A stretch of 64,000 nt of DNA, from positions 17,943 through 81,942 of the forward strand of contig JANOFU010000113.1 in NCBI GenBank assembly GCA_031413815.1, written 5' to 3'. A program made the position numbers and the translations under genes. The stretch comes from JAGVSR01 sp031413815 (GTDB lineage: Bacteria > Pseudomonadota > Alphaproteobacteria > Rhizobiales > Hyphomicrobiaceae). Positions 9,516-18,405 of the stretch are shown one piece after another. The notes under the pieces were generated by a model. The model was given only the letters and a program-made list of their open reading frames with translations, was not told the DNA's origin and searched no databases. Within the stretch, counting starts at the first letter, position 1. Every line of letters begins with the position of its first letter.

Positions 9516-9857
9516 ATGAAAAAGTTTATCGCTCTCGGGCTCGCCGCTCTGTTCAGCCTACCGGTAGCTTCGGCTGCATTCGCTGATTGCGTTGTCAACG
9601 TCAACCGCACCGCCTGCGCAGGTCAGGAATCTGTGTCCTACAGCAAGTGCGGCGGTGCGAAGTCGTGCGACAAGGACTACACCGCGGCCACGGAAGCGGC
9701 TTGCATTGCAGCCGCAAAGGAAAACTGCCCGAATTCGCGCCTGGATATCACCAAGTCCAAGATCGTCAAGGCAAGGCTCAATGGTAAGGTGCTGCAGGGC
9801 CCCTACGGCGGCAACTTCTGCTCCCCCAGCCGTCCTGACTTCAACAAGTGCAAGTAA
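9516..9857 (+). CDS. Small secreted cysteine-rich protein
   Basis: A 113-residue protein with a typical signal peptide (MKKFIALGLAALFSLPVASAAFA, cleavage before DCVV). The mature part has eight cysteines in about 90 residues (DCVVNVNRTAC, KCGGAKSC, ACIAAAKENC, FCSPS, KCK), implying a periplasmic or secreted disulfide-bonded fold. AGAGGA lies 8 bases before ATG. A strong terminator follows. I do not recognise the family; the function is unknown. Confidence 0.8.
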   Translation: MKKFIALGLAALFSLPVASAAFADCVVNVNRTACAGQESVSYSKCGGAKSCDKDYTAATEAACIAAAKENCPNSRLDITKSKIVKARLNGKVLQGPYGGNFCSPSRPDFNKCK

Positions 9858-9895
9858 TAGTCGACGACCGGCTCTGAAAAGCACTGGAAGAATAC

Positions 9896-9920
9896 GGAGG
9901 CCGGGCTCAACCCGGCCTCC
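9896..9920 (+). terminator. Hairpin terminator after the cysteine-rich secreted protein
   Basis: GGAGGCCGGG (9896-9905) pairs perfectly with CCCGGCCTCC (9911-9920) around a 5-base loop. GTTCGCTTTAG follows, a weak T-tract. It is 38 bp after the stop codon. Confidence 0.75.
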
Positions 9921-10375
9921 GTTCGCTTTAGACGCGCGCCATAGCCTTCACGGGCCACCGTTGAAGGTTAGTCAATGGCGGCCAATCACGCGCCGTCACG
10001 CGGGCCCGCCAGACGACGCTTTGTGGGTCGTGACTTAGCAATTTGAGATCCAACGTCGCGCCGATCGCCGGTACTCTTCACTGGCAGCCGGGTACACATC
10101 TCCGTAATGCGGAGATTTTGTGCGCTGATAGTGCCCGTCGAAAATTTTGCCAGCGCCCGAATTGAGCGGCGCTTTTTAAGTTTCGGCGTGTCGCCCCGCA
10201 CACCCCGACCCAGATGCCGCTTGATGCGTTCATCACCGATCCGCACTACGTGAGCCTATTACCAAGATCGCCCGCGCGCTGCCCTTGGTCAGCTGTGTTC
10301 GTCAGCAACGTTACGTCAGCCCGGCACCTATCGGCAGCGCCGCCAATTTCGTCGTCTACAATGCTGATCACCGCC
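9921..10375. other. Intergenic stretch with no gene recognised
   Basis: Short open frames exist on both strands, but none has a ribosome-binding site, plausible composition or familiar motif. Only a small hairpin (TCTCCGTAATGCGGAGA near 10100) stands out. The region separates two convergent terminators. Confidence 0.5.
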
Positions 10376-10461
10376 AAATAAAAGCGAGGCCGAACTGGAG
10401 GCCATCACCGGCGTGCCCGGCTTGGGCACAGATGAAGACCACAGTTCGACCTCGCAACGTC
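10376..10461 (-). terminator. Long nested-hairpin terminator of pstS
   Basis: On the minus strand GCGAGGTCGAACTG pairs with CAGTTCGGCCTCGC (10383-10396 against 10448-10461; one mismatch) and is followed at once by TTTTATTT. The loop contains a second perfect hairpin, GTGCCC-AAGCC-GGGCAC (10413-10429). It lies 43 bp after the pstS stop. The T-run suggests an intrinsic terminator; the nested structure could also protect the 3' end of the mRNA. Confidence 0.6.
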
Positions 10462-10503
10462 GACATCGCCATATGCGCCGCGCGGTCACGCGCAACCCAC
10501 GTT

Positions 10504-11571
10504 TTACTTCTCTGGAATAACCATCGAGATGAGCTCGGTGGCGTTCTTGGTTGCCTTCTCGCTGTCTTCCTTGGGCATCGCGATCATGCCCTTCTTGACA
10601 AGGTAGCCGTCCTCACCGACCGCCTTGGCCGAAACGTATTCGGCAAGGAACTCCTTCATGCCCGGGATCACGCCGATATGGGCCTTTTTCACGTAGATGA
10701 AGAGAGCGCGTGAGGCTGGATATTTGCCGTTGGCGATGTTCTCGTACGTGGGCTCAACACCACCGATATGGATCCCCTTGATTTTATCCTTGTTCTCTTC
10801 GAGAAACGAGAAGCCGAAGATACCGACAGCGTTCGGGTTGGCCGCGAGCTTCTGCACGATCAGGTTGTCGTTCTCGCCGGAGTCGATAAACGCACCATCT
10901 TCACGGATCGACTTCCATACTTTTTCATAGTTCTTGGTGCCATCCTTCTCGTCAGCGTCCTTCATTTCTCTGAGCGCGCCAAACCCCTTGGCAGACTTTT
11001 CCATGACGAGTTCAAGGAACGCGTCGCGGGTGCCCGAGGTCGGCGGGGGACCGAGAACCTCGATCTTCGTATCAGGCAGCAACGGATCGACGTTTTGCCA
11101 AGTCTTGTGAGGGTTCGGGATGAATTTCAAATTCTCGTCATGAATTTCCTTGGCAAGAGCCAGGAAAACCTCCTCCGTCATCAGGCCGAACTCGGGGGCG
11201 CTCTTGGCGTGGGCGAGCACGATGCCGTCAAGTCCAACCTTGATCTCGATGATGTCCGCGACGCCGTTCTTCTGGCAGTCTTCGAATTCGGCCTTCTTCA
11301 TAGGCCGCGAGGCGTTTGCGATGTCCGGAGTTGCAACACCAACGCCAGCGCAGAACAGCTTGAGACCGCCGCCCGTGCCGGTCGATTCAACAACCGGGGT
11401 CTTGCCGCCCGCCTTGCCGAACTGCTCGGCAACTGCGGTCGTAAAGGGATAGACTGTCGACGAACCAACGATGCGGATTTCGTCGCGCGCGGACGCAGGA
11501 GCCGAGAGAGCCGAAGTGGCCGCGAATGCGATCGCAGCTAAGGTCAGACCATTCTTGAAATTGGGTGTCAT
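10504..11571 (-). CDS. pstS: Phosphate-binding periplasmic protein, PstS family
   Basis: A 355-residue ABC-transporter substrate-binding protein. Signal peptide residues 1-28 (ending APASA). The phosphate-site motifs IVGSSTVYPF, STGTGGGLKLFC and GTRDAFLELV are present. It should bind phosphate in the periplasm and deliver it to PstCAB, but no pstC, pstA or pstB lies next to it: the gene is flanked by a terminator and non-coding DNA. Orphan PstS proteins may serve a transporter encoded elsewhere or act in phosphate-starvation adhesion or sensing. A possible Pho box is 90 bp upstream. Confidence 0.9.
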   Translation of the reverse strand: MTPNFKNGLTLAAIAFAATSALSAPASARDEIRIVGSSTVYPFTTAVAEQFGKAGGKTPVVESTGTGGGLKLFCAGVGVATPDIANASRPMKKAEFEDCQKNGVADIIEIKVGLDGIVLAHAKSAPEFGLMTEEVFLALAKEIHDENLKFIPNPHKTWQNVDPLLPDTKIEVLGPPPTSGTRDAFLELVMEKSAKGFGALREMKDADEKDGTKNYEKVWKSIREDGAFIDSGENDNLIVQKLAANPNAVGIFGFSFLEENKDKIKGIHIGGVEPTYENIANGKYPASRALFIYVKKAHIGVIPGMKEFLAEYVSAKAVGEDGYLVKKGMIAMPKEDSEKATKNATELISMVIPEK

Positions 11572-12058
11572 GGGGCCTCGAAGACTTCAACAGGTTGTGG
11601 CCGGGGAGCGCCTTATTGCCAGCCATTTGGTGCGCTCTTTGGCGTGTCTAGTCGGCCCAAACAAAGATTTTATGACGGTTTAGAATATTGATCCGGCCCG
11701 GCGCGCTCTCAGAGCGATCCTCCTGCTCGAGGATCACAAAAACGTCGAGCCTTTACCGATCCTTGACGCAACCTTGAGATCGCTGGTGACGAGATACCGG
11801 GGCGCGATAATTACTTTTTCAACTGACAACCCCGTCATCAGGAAGGCGAGAACTCTTCGCCAGACCAAGCGATCCCCATTGCTCCCGCAATCGCGTCATG
11901 AAGGGCCGCCGCGCACCAGGGCCGCATTCGAGCCTTGGCAACATGAGCGCCGCATTCGAGACTGCCCTCCAGCTACCGCGCGGACGGACCACATGGCCAT
12001 CCACTAAATCTGGGTATGTTCCTACAGATGCTGCCCTTCTACGGGGAGGAGGAGCAAT
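11572..12058. other. 487-bp non-coding stretch upstream of pstS
   Basis: No gene is supported on either strand. The pstS-proximal third is relatively AT-rich (GATTTTATGACGGTTTAGAATATTGATC) and should contain the pstS promoter. The rest shows no repeat or recognised element. Confidence 0.5.
11661..11678 (-). promoter_or_regulatory. Possible Pho box upstream of pstS
   Basis: The minus strand reads CCGTCAT-AAAA-TCTTTGT. The first half differs by one base from the PhoB half-site CTGTCAT and the spacing is right, but the second half matches poorly. It is placed 90 bp before the pstS start. Weak candidate. Confidence 0.3.
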
Positions 12059-12364
12059 CTACCTCTCAAACGGCTGCCTTGCATCCACGGCCACGGTCTT
12101 CAGCTGGCCGTTCGCCTGTCGCACGACGAAGCGGTAGAGGTATCGCCCTTGTTCTTTGCACAACATGGTCTTGACGATGTCGCCCTTGAGTTGCTCGTGG
12201 TTGAGGCCCGTGATCGCTTCAACGGTCACCAGTCCTTCCCTTTGAACAATGGGCGCGGCCTCAGACCAATCGCCGATGCACACGCCGTCGGCGGCCTGCG
12301 CAGCCCCTGATAGACTGAGCAGACCTGCCGCGATCAGGACAAGTTTCGGCACCATCAAGCGCAT
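12059..12364 (-). CDS. Small secreted PepSY-like protein
   Basis: A 101-residue protein with signal peptide (residues 1-24, ending GAAQA). The mature part has two cysteines (VCIGDW and MLCKEQ) and the pattern LNHEQLKGDIVKTMLC...YLYRFVVRQANGQLKTVAVDA, which resembles PepSY-type modules. Start ATG 12364 has GAGG about 12 bases upstream; an earlier GTG at 12391 is possible. A decayed paralogue is present at 9185-9420. Function unknown. Confidence 0.75.
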   Translation of the reverse strand: MRLMVPKLVLIAAGLLSLSGAAQAADGVCIGDWSEAAPIVQREGLVTVEAITGLNHEQLKGDIVKTMLCKEQGRYLYRFVVRQANGQLKTVAVDARQPFER

Positions 12365-12442
12365 GGACTTCGGGACCTCGTTTCCCTCCACATCTTATCC
12401 ATCCGCCCTGAACATCGCATGAACATGCGCACGTGACCACGC

Positions 12443-13768
12443 TCACAAACGCAGGCTGACATCGCGGCGCACCAGCGGACCGGTGGCGCGCGACCGGCCA
12501 TAGATCGTCATAAGTGTACCGATCAGTCCGGTGACGAGCTGGCCGATGGTAACCATCTGATCGCTCACCTTGTGCACCGTGTCAGCCGAAATGTCGAAGC
12601 CGATCAACGGTCCAATCAACGGCAAGACGGTCGCGAGTGCCGTCACAACTGCGCCCCACACGGTTAGCGATTGACCCCACCATTTGGTGGGTGTCGACGT
12701 GGGCTGGGTCATTGGTTTGGTCATGGGCATGTCTGTGTTTCCTGTGGTTTGAGGTTGCGGGGTTGGAGGACGTTTGCGCGCCGCGAGTGCCAGAGCGCGC
12801 GTGCGGGTGGTCTCGACGCGGCGCAGCCAGCCGCGGCCGAACCGCCAGAACTGCGGCAGCGCGCGATAGCGGCGGCGGCGCAGTTCGGCATAGGCTTCGA
12901 GAGTGTTTTCGACAGGTGCACGACTGGCCGCGGCAAGTGTCAGCGGGCCGATCTCGCCGTCGCGATCAACGCGCAGGGCCTCTTGCAAAATTCTGATCGC
13001 CGTTCCCACGCCGTGGTTGACACTGGCATCGAAGTGGAACAGCGCAAGGGCTGGCGGGAGATCGGCACACCGCGCGGGCTGCCAATACCGTTTAGAATAA
13101 ATCTCGCGCACGACATCTGGCGAAATCCGCTTCAACGCGGACTTCAAGTGCTCGCGCGACGTGGCATCCAGCGTCTCGCCGCGCCACCGGGCAAACACCT
13201 CAAGCGTGATGCCGAAGTTGGTCGGCCCGCCCGGATCGAATGAATCGTCGCCGTAGCCGCCCTCCATCTCGAGCACGTGCGCCAGGGCGTCATCAAACAC
13301 CGTCTCACGATCTGCAGGGATCTGCGGCGCTACCTCACCAACGCTTCCCACTGGCCAGCGCAGCGCCACCACGCGCGACCGCTCGAACGCGGCCACGCTC
13401 ACCGCATCACCCTGATTGCCACCGAGCAGAACAATACTGTCCGCCGTTGCGCCGACGACAAATCCGACGTGGCCCAGCGCCGGATCGCTGGTGCGCGACA
13501 GCACCGCAACCGCACCAAACCGAGGTGCGCTCAGCGGCGTTCCCCACCGCGCATACGACCGCGCCATCAGCGAGCGGCTGCATCGTACGCCGCCGCGCTC
13601 CAGACACGCGCCCACAAACGCCGCGCACCACGCCACTTCGTCGTGTTTGACTTGCGGATGCCCAGCTTCTGCGTAGAGCCGCACAATGCGCGGATTGTCC
13701 GCCGGGCCGGCCACTTCCGATTGGCCAAGCTCGCGCCACGCCGATGCAAGCCACGTGGGTTGGTCCAT
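12443..13768 (-). CDS. GTA-cluster lysis protein: CHAP/TIGR02594-like peptidase, GH108 lysozyme and holin-like tail in one chain
   Basis: A 441-residue fusion. Residues 1-150 resemble TIGR02594/CHAP amidase-type peptidases (DEVAWCAAFVGACLERGG with the catalytic Cys; DPALGHVGFVVG with His). Residues 160-330 are a GH108 muramidase with peptidoglycan-binding part (HVLEMEGGYGDDSFDPGGPTNFGIT with catalytic Glu; LFHFDASVNHG). Residues 345-435 contain a hydrophobic hairpin (LTVWGAVVTALATVLPLIGPLIGF and QLVTGLIGTLMTIYG) like a holin or 3TM phage protein. It probably releases particles by cutting peptidoglycan and permeabilising the membrane. Last gene of the cluster; AGGAAACC precedes ATG. Confidence 0.85.
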   Translation of the reverse strand: MDQPTWLASAWRELGQSEVAGPADNPRIVRLYAEAGHPQVKHDEVAWCAAFVGACLERGGVRCSRSLMARSYARWGTPLSAPRFGAVAVLSRTSDPALGHVGFVVGATADSIVLLGGNQGDAVSVAAFERSRVVALRWPVGSVGEVAPQIPADRETVFDDALAHVLEMEGGYGDDSFDPGGPTNFGITLEVFARWRGETLDATSREHLKSALKRISPDVVREIYSKRYWQPARCADLPPALALFHFDASVNHGVGTAIRILQEALRVDRDGEIGPLTLAAASRAPVENTLEAYAELRRRRYRALPQFWRFGRGWLRRVETTRTRALALAARKRPPTPQPQTTGNTDMPMTKPMTQPTSTPTKWWGQSLTVWGAVVTALATVLPLIGPLIGFDISADTVHKVSDQMVTIGQLVTGLIGTLMTIYGRSRATGPLVRRDVSLRL

Positions 13769-13787
13769 GGAGGTTTCCTGATGACAT

Positions 13788-13820
13788 GGTGTCAGACACC
13801 ATCAAGAGGTGTCTGACACC
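13788..13820. repeat. GTGTCAGACAC palindromic repeat, copy 1
   Basis: GGTGTCAGACACC, spacer ATCAAGA, GGTGTCTGACACC. It lies between the orfg15-like gene (stop at 13824) and the lysis gene, 3 bp after the stop of the former. Confidence 0.95.
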
Positions 13821-13823
13821 AAT

Positions 13824-16800
13824 CTAGACGACGGCCGCTTTGCCAACGCCTCGGCCATACACATCGCTGACTTGATGCACACGCAGAGACACCGTCGCTT
13901 GAACCGATCCGAAATCCGCGATCTGCTGCGCGCTCGTGTAGGCGGCCGATGGTGCCGCCGCCGAAAGCGTTCGTTTCACCACCACGCCATCGAGAATTTC
14001 GACATCGTAACGCTCACTGCTTTCGCTCAGAGGAACATCGACGCTCTCCCAATTGTCGCCCCCTGACCGCGTGCGCCGCAGCCACGACACCGTGAGATCG
14101 CCGCCTGCCACGCGCGCTCCGCGAATGTGCACAGGCGCCAATGGCCGCAAGCCTACGCCGCGAAACGTATGAGCGGCCGCCAGATACGATGCGTCCCCGA
14201 TATCGCGCGTCGCGGGTCCGCACCGCCAGTTGAGTGGCAACCCCACTTCATCTGGCGTGACATCCACCGGCGCCACGCCATCGTCGAGCGCCACGAACAC
14301 CGCTCCCGCTGGCAGCGGACTGCGCATGGCGTGCTCGCTTCCCGCCTGCCCGCGCAGCAATCCGGACAACTCATAGCGCCCCGCGCTGATCAGCGTCGCG
14401 GTCTGGAACTGGAACACCTCCCACTCGCCATCGGCATTTTTCACCGCCGCTGCATTGCGACCTGCGTAAAGTTGCAATGGCGGCACCGAACTCAGGTGCG
14501 CGGTTCCAACATCCACCTGCACCCGTGTCGCTGAATCAAGCACACCCACAACACCGGCAGGCATCGCCGTCACGGTCGTGCCCATCGTCACCGGGGAGCC
14601 GACGAGACTCTTTAGAACAAACCCGCTCGTCTCCGGCGACCCATAAACCGCAATCGCGCCCGGCCACGGCACTTGCGTTGCCGCCACATAGCCCGCTTCC
14701 GCCGGTTCATCCCCGCGCAGCAATGGCAGATCGAGAAACGCCACCAGCGGCTGGCCGGCAAACACGTCCGTTGTTGGGCGCGGGTCACGCGGCGGCGACG
14801 GAGCCCCCACATAGACGCTGGGATCAAGCGTGCGCGCCTCGACATCGCGGCCACCGTGATCGCCGATCTCCGTCACGCGCACCAACCGCGTACGCCCGTT
14901 GCGCGTGATCTGCAGCGCGTCACCCGGCTCCACCGCCAGCTGACTTGGCGGCAACTCGAACGACACCCGCTCGCGCGCCGCCCAGGCTTCATAAAGCCAC
15001 GACTCCGCCAGCTGCTGGGCTTGCGCGCTTTCCAGCACCATCGGCAATTCGGCTTGCGACACCCGCCCACTCGCACCAGTCAAGCGCCGCGCCTCAGCGA
15101 CAGCAGGCTGATAATCGCGCGCCGCGTCAATGTAGGAAATCTTCGCCGACGCCGGCAAATCCGTCTCCTGCCCACGCGTCAGCGTCAGCAACACGTCACC
15201 GGCTTTGCGTTCCACGAGATCACTCTCATCAAGCGCTGCCACCGCCGGAAACGCCCCGCGCGGCCTGAACGCAATTTTACCGTTGCTCTCGACTGTGTCG
15301 AAAAAGAATGCCAATTCCAGCGCCTGCAACGCATCGCGCGCCGACATCACGCGATCAATCACAAATCCCGGAACCGTTCCGCCCAGTGTGCCGATCGTAA
15401 AGTCGCTGAAGCCGAAATCTTGCAGGACCTGCTGAACCGTCTTTTCCAGCGACCCGCTCGCCAGCCGCCCTGTTAGCCAATGCCCGAATGTCCAGTTGGC
15501 GCCATCGCCCCACACGTCTGCATTGAACGGAAACGCCGGAAACGGCCGCGCATCCCAGCAATAGGGCAGAATGCGCCCAAGATCGACCATGGCCCCGCCA
15601 TAGACCGATGACACCGGATTGGCACCCGCGATATAGCCCTCGCTCGCCGGATCAAAATACTGGATCAATGCCTGCAGGTAGCGACGCTGTATCAAATCAT
15701 CGCGCGTTCCCCGCGAAAAGTACGGAATGAAACTTTCCGAACTCTTGGGATCGACGAACACATTGGGCTGATTGGCGCCCTTGTCGATCGCGGGGCAACC
15801 AACTTCCGTAAACCAGAACGGCTTTGACTGCGGCACCCACGCGGTCGGCGTACCACTCTCGACGCCGCCGGGACGATTGAAGTGCGGGTTCGTCCACCAC
15901 GACTTAATGTCTTTGTAGCGGAACACCCACGGCTTGCCCGCGCCGTCCGTGATGGCAGAGCGCGTTTGCGCGGTCCGTGCTGCCTCGCTGGCATAATACC
16001 AGTCGAAACCTTCGCCGGCCTGCACGTTGGATTTTAGGTACGCCAGATCATGTGTCGACCGCGCACCGGCCACGTAGTCCGCGTGCGTCGTGCCATCGCG
16101 CCAATCGGCGAGCGGCCAATAGAGATCGATGCCAATCGCATCAATCGACGCCGACGCCCACAATGGATCGAGATGGAAGTAGACGTCGCCCGTGCCATCG
16201 CCTGGCTGATGGCCGAAATACTCCGACCAGTCGGCCGCATAGAGCACTTTTGTTGATGGACCGAGCACAGCTTTGACGTCCGCGGCCAATGCGATCAACG
16301 CCGACACAAATGGAAACGCCGACGCGCTGGAGCGGACCTGCGTCAGCCCGCGCAACTCCGACCCGATGACAAACGCCGTCACGCCCCCCGCCGCCTTGGC
16401 GAGATAGGCGTGATGCAGCACCATGCGGCGCAGCGACCACTCAACCGGACCTGAGTAATTCACGGTCGTGCCAGACAGCGAATAATGCCCCGGCAACGCC
16501 GTGCCTATGAACGAAGCGAGTTGCGTCGCGGCCGCCGCTGTCTTGTCGGGCGTTCCAGGTTGCCCCGGTGCGGGATGCACGGTGATCCGTCCGCGCCACG
16601 GATAAACCGGCTGGCCCGTGCCGCCATATGGATTGGGCAATCCGTTGGCGTCCGGCACATCCATCAGGATGAAGGGCGTATAGATGACGTCGAGCCCGCG
16701 CGCCTTGAGATCAACGATCGCGCTAACCACCGTCTGATCCGACGGCGTACCGCCATAGGCCGGACGGCCATCCTTGGTCGAAACCACATAAGCACTGGCG

Positions 16801-17783
16801 CGGTTAACACCCGCAACGCTCCACGACAACGGCGTTGTCTCTTTCGCGGTTCTTTCAACACCTGGCTTCATCTGGCAGGTCCCAGCGCGCAGATCCGTGC
16901 CAAACCAGCTGACGATCAGCGACACCGCTTGCGCATTGGGCAGCGTTGCCTGCAATTGATCGACGGCGACATCCCAATCGGTCGTTCCTTGGAGGGTGTG
17001 AACGTTTTCCGATGTTGAACGGCCGCCGCCGAACGTTTGGACCACCGGCGTTGTCGCGTAGACGAACTCGCCGGATCCGGGAATCAGCACCACGCCGCGA
17101 ATGTCTTGGGCGAAGGACTCAACCGGACGGTAAACTTCAAAGGAGAGCTGAGGAATGCGATTGCCGAAATCGGCGAGAGCCAGATCCTGGAACACGATGT
17201 ACGCCGTGCCGCGGAACGCCGGTGCAGCCCCCGCGCCCAAGCGGGCTTGAATGAGACTGTCAGGCGCTTGCGTTTCGCTGCCTGTGTACAACCGGTATGT
17301 CAACCGGGACAGATCCAGTTCGCGGCCATCAACCCAGACGCGCCCTAGTCCGCCGATCTCGCCCTCGCACAAGCCAACGGCAAAGCTCGCCGAATAGCGG
17401 TACTCAATGGATCGCGTCGATGGTCCTGAAGAAGCGCCCACTCCCTTGCCGCCGCCAGGAGAAGACGAACTCCTCAAAACTGTCTCGGTGATCTCGTCGG
17501 CCCAGATCACTTGGCCGCCTAAGCGCGCACGGCCATAGACGCGCGGAATGGGCGACCCCTCACTTGACGAGGTGAGGTGAACCGACGCCAGCCGCGGACC
17601 TTCGACGGTGCGCGTTTGCCCCGATCCGCCGAACAGAGCGCGATCGACGTACGATCCGGCAAACGCGCCGAACTGCGAGCCGATGGCCGCACCTGTCAGC
17701 GTCGCGCCCAAAATCGAAACGCCTGCAGGCAGCAGCGCGCTGCCGGCGGCTGCGCCGGCCACTGCGAGAGCAAGTGTCGCCAT
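13824..17783 (-). CDS. GTA host-specificity / tail-tip protein with TIM-barrel-like domain (orfg15-like)
   Basis: A 1319-residue tail-tip or baseplate hub protein, the largest product of the cluster. The N-terminus is glycine/alanine-rich (residues 1-45). A TIM-barrel-like domain covers about 430-740 (AIGIDLYWPLADWRDG, KPFWFTEVGCPAIDKGANQPNVF, the GTA_TIM family). A phage-tail_3-like domain follows (about 800-960, FGFSDFTIGTLGG, MSARDALQALELAFFF), then beta-rich C-terminal repeats. It is expected to contact the recipient cell. It lies 3 bp after the NlpC/P60 gene. Confidence 0.95.
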   Translation of the reverse strand: MATLALAVAGAAAGSALLPAGVSILGATLTGAAIGSQFGAFAGSYVDRALFGGSGQTRTVEGPRLASVHLTSSSEGSPIPRVYGRARLGGQVIWADEITETVLRSSSSPGGGKGVGASSGPSTRSIEYRYSASFAVGLCEGEIGGLGRVWVDGRELDLSRLTYRLYTGSETQAPDSLIQARLGAGAAPAFRGTAYIVFQDLALADFGNRIPQLSFEVYRPVESFAQDIRGVVLIPGSGEFVYATTPVVQTFGGGRSTSENVHTLQGTTDWDVAVDQLQATLPNAQAVSLIVSWFGTDLRAGTCQMKPGVERTAKETTPLSWSVAGVNRASAYVVSTKDGRPAYGGTPSDQTVVSAIVDLKARGLDVIYTPFILMDVPDANGLPNPYGGTGQPVYPWRGRITVHPAPGQPGTPDKTAAAATQLASFIGTALPGHYSLSGTTVNYSGPVEWSLRRMVLHHAYLAKAAGGVTAFVIGSELRGLTQVRSSASAFPFVSALIALAADVKAVLGPSTKVLYAADWSEYFGHQPGDGTGDVYFHLDPLWASASIDAIGIDLYWPLADWRDGTTHADYVAGARSTHDLAYLKSNVQAGEGFDWYYASEAARTAQTRSAITDGAGKPWVFRYKDIKSWWTNPHFNRPGGVESGTPTAWVPQSKPFWFTEVGCPAIDKGANQPNVFVDPKSSESFIPYFSRGTRDDLIQRRYLQALIQYFDPASEGYIAGANPVSSVYGGAMVDLGRILPYCWDARPFPAFPFNADVWGDGANWTFGHWLTGRLASGSLEKTVQQVLQDFGFSDFTIGTLGGTVPGFVIDRVMSARDALQALELAFFFDTVESNGKIAFRPRGAFPAVAALDESDLVERKAGDVLLTLTRGQETDLPASAKISYIDAARDYQPAVAEARRLTGASGRVSQAELPMVLESAQAQQLAESWLYEAWAARERVSFELPPSQLAVEPGDALQITRNGRTRLVRVTEIGDHGGRDVEARTLDPSVYVGAPSPPRDPRPTTDVFAGQPLVAFLDLPLLRGDEPAEAGYVAATQVPWPGAIAVYGSPETSGFVLKSLVGSPVTMGTTVTAMPAGVVGVLDSATRVQVDVGTAHLSSVPPLQLYAGRNAAAVKNADGEWEVFQFQTATLISAGRYELSGLLRGQAGSEHAMRSPLPAGAVFVALDDGVAPVDVTPDEVGLPLNWRCGPATRDIGDASYLAAAHTFRGVGLRPLAPVHIRGARVAGGDLTVSWLRRTRSGGDNWESVDVPLSESSERYDVEILDGVVVKRTLSAAAPSAAYTSAQQIADFGSVQATVSLRVHQVSDVYGRGVGKAAVV

Positions 17784-17786
17784 GAC

Positions 17787-18230
17787 TTATGACACCTCAG
17801 GAAATTGGAAAACACTGACGAGCCGCCGCCGCCACCATGCACCGAACGGCACTTCGGCCGCGAGCGAGCCTTCCATGGCGTGGATCATCGTTGTCTCCGA
17901 TGCCAGGATGGCTGTGTGCTTGGCCGGACTGCCATCGCGCATCCGGAAAATCAGAACGTCACCGGGCGCCGCATTCCGCAATAGAATGGGCCTCAAATGC
18001 TTTTCTGCGGCATCGAGCAGCGTCTCACGGCCCGACGCTTCCGCCCAGTCGCGCGAGTAGGCTGGTGCAGCGTCCGCCTCGCACCCCATCACTTCGCGAT
18101 AAACGCCGCGCACCAGCCCAAGGCAATCCGCACCCACGCCTTTGACGCTCGCCTGGTGATGATACGGCGTCCCGATCCATTCGCGTGCGGCGGAGACGAT
18201 GGCGGCACGCTGTGCTGATGCTTGTGTCAT
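17787..18230 (-). CDS. GTA NlpC/P60-family cell-wall peptidase (orfg14-like)
   Basis: A 147-residue cysteine peptidase of the tail tip. The catalytic Cys is in GADCLGLVRGV, the His in KHTAIL, and the basic acid or amide position follows near MIHA. It probably opens peptidoglycan during DNA entry. ATG 18230 (MTQASAQRAAIV) is chosen because the longer frame runs into a CCCTCTCCCC repeat. It is cotranscribed with the orfg13-like gene across a 175-bp repeat-filled gap. Confidence 0.92.
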   Translation of the reverse strand: MTQASAQRAAIVSAAREWIGTPYHHQASVKGVGADCLGLVRGVYREVMGCEADAAPAYSRDWAEASGRETLLDAAEKHLRPILLRNAAPGDVLIFRMRDGSPAKHTAILASETTMIHAMEGSLAAEVPFGAWWRRRLVSVFQFPEVS

Positions 18231-18247
18231 GTCGCATCGCTTGCCGA

Positions 18248-18402
18248 AGTGCCTCTCCCCTTGGGGAGAGGCCGGTGCGGCCCGTTCAATCGCAATTCGG
18301 CGATATCTACAATCCGCACCGGGTGAGGGGGCGGGAGGCAGCGTTTGACTTTCCATCACGCCTCCTCACCGTAACCCTCTCCCCAAAAGGGAGAGGGGAC
18401 CG
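18248..18402. repeat. Pair of CCTCTCCCC palindromes inside the GTA cluster
   Basis: CCTCTCCCCTTGGGGAGAGG (18251-18270) and, 110 bp on, CCCTCTCCCCAAAAGGGAGAGGGG (18374-18397), with GGGTGAGGGGGCGGGAGG between. They occupy the whole gap between the orfg13- and orfg14-like genes. Confidence 0.8.
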
Positions 18403-18405
18403 CCA

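Noticed and set aside
10080..10110. Possible small riboswitch or tRNA-like fold in the pstS downstream gap
   Set aside because: Only one short hairpin; no conserved core and no gene it could control.
11774..12007. A 77-codon plus-strand frame upstream of pstS
   Set aside because: No start support, basic low-complexity product, no counterpart recognised.
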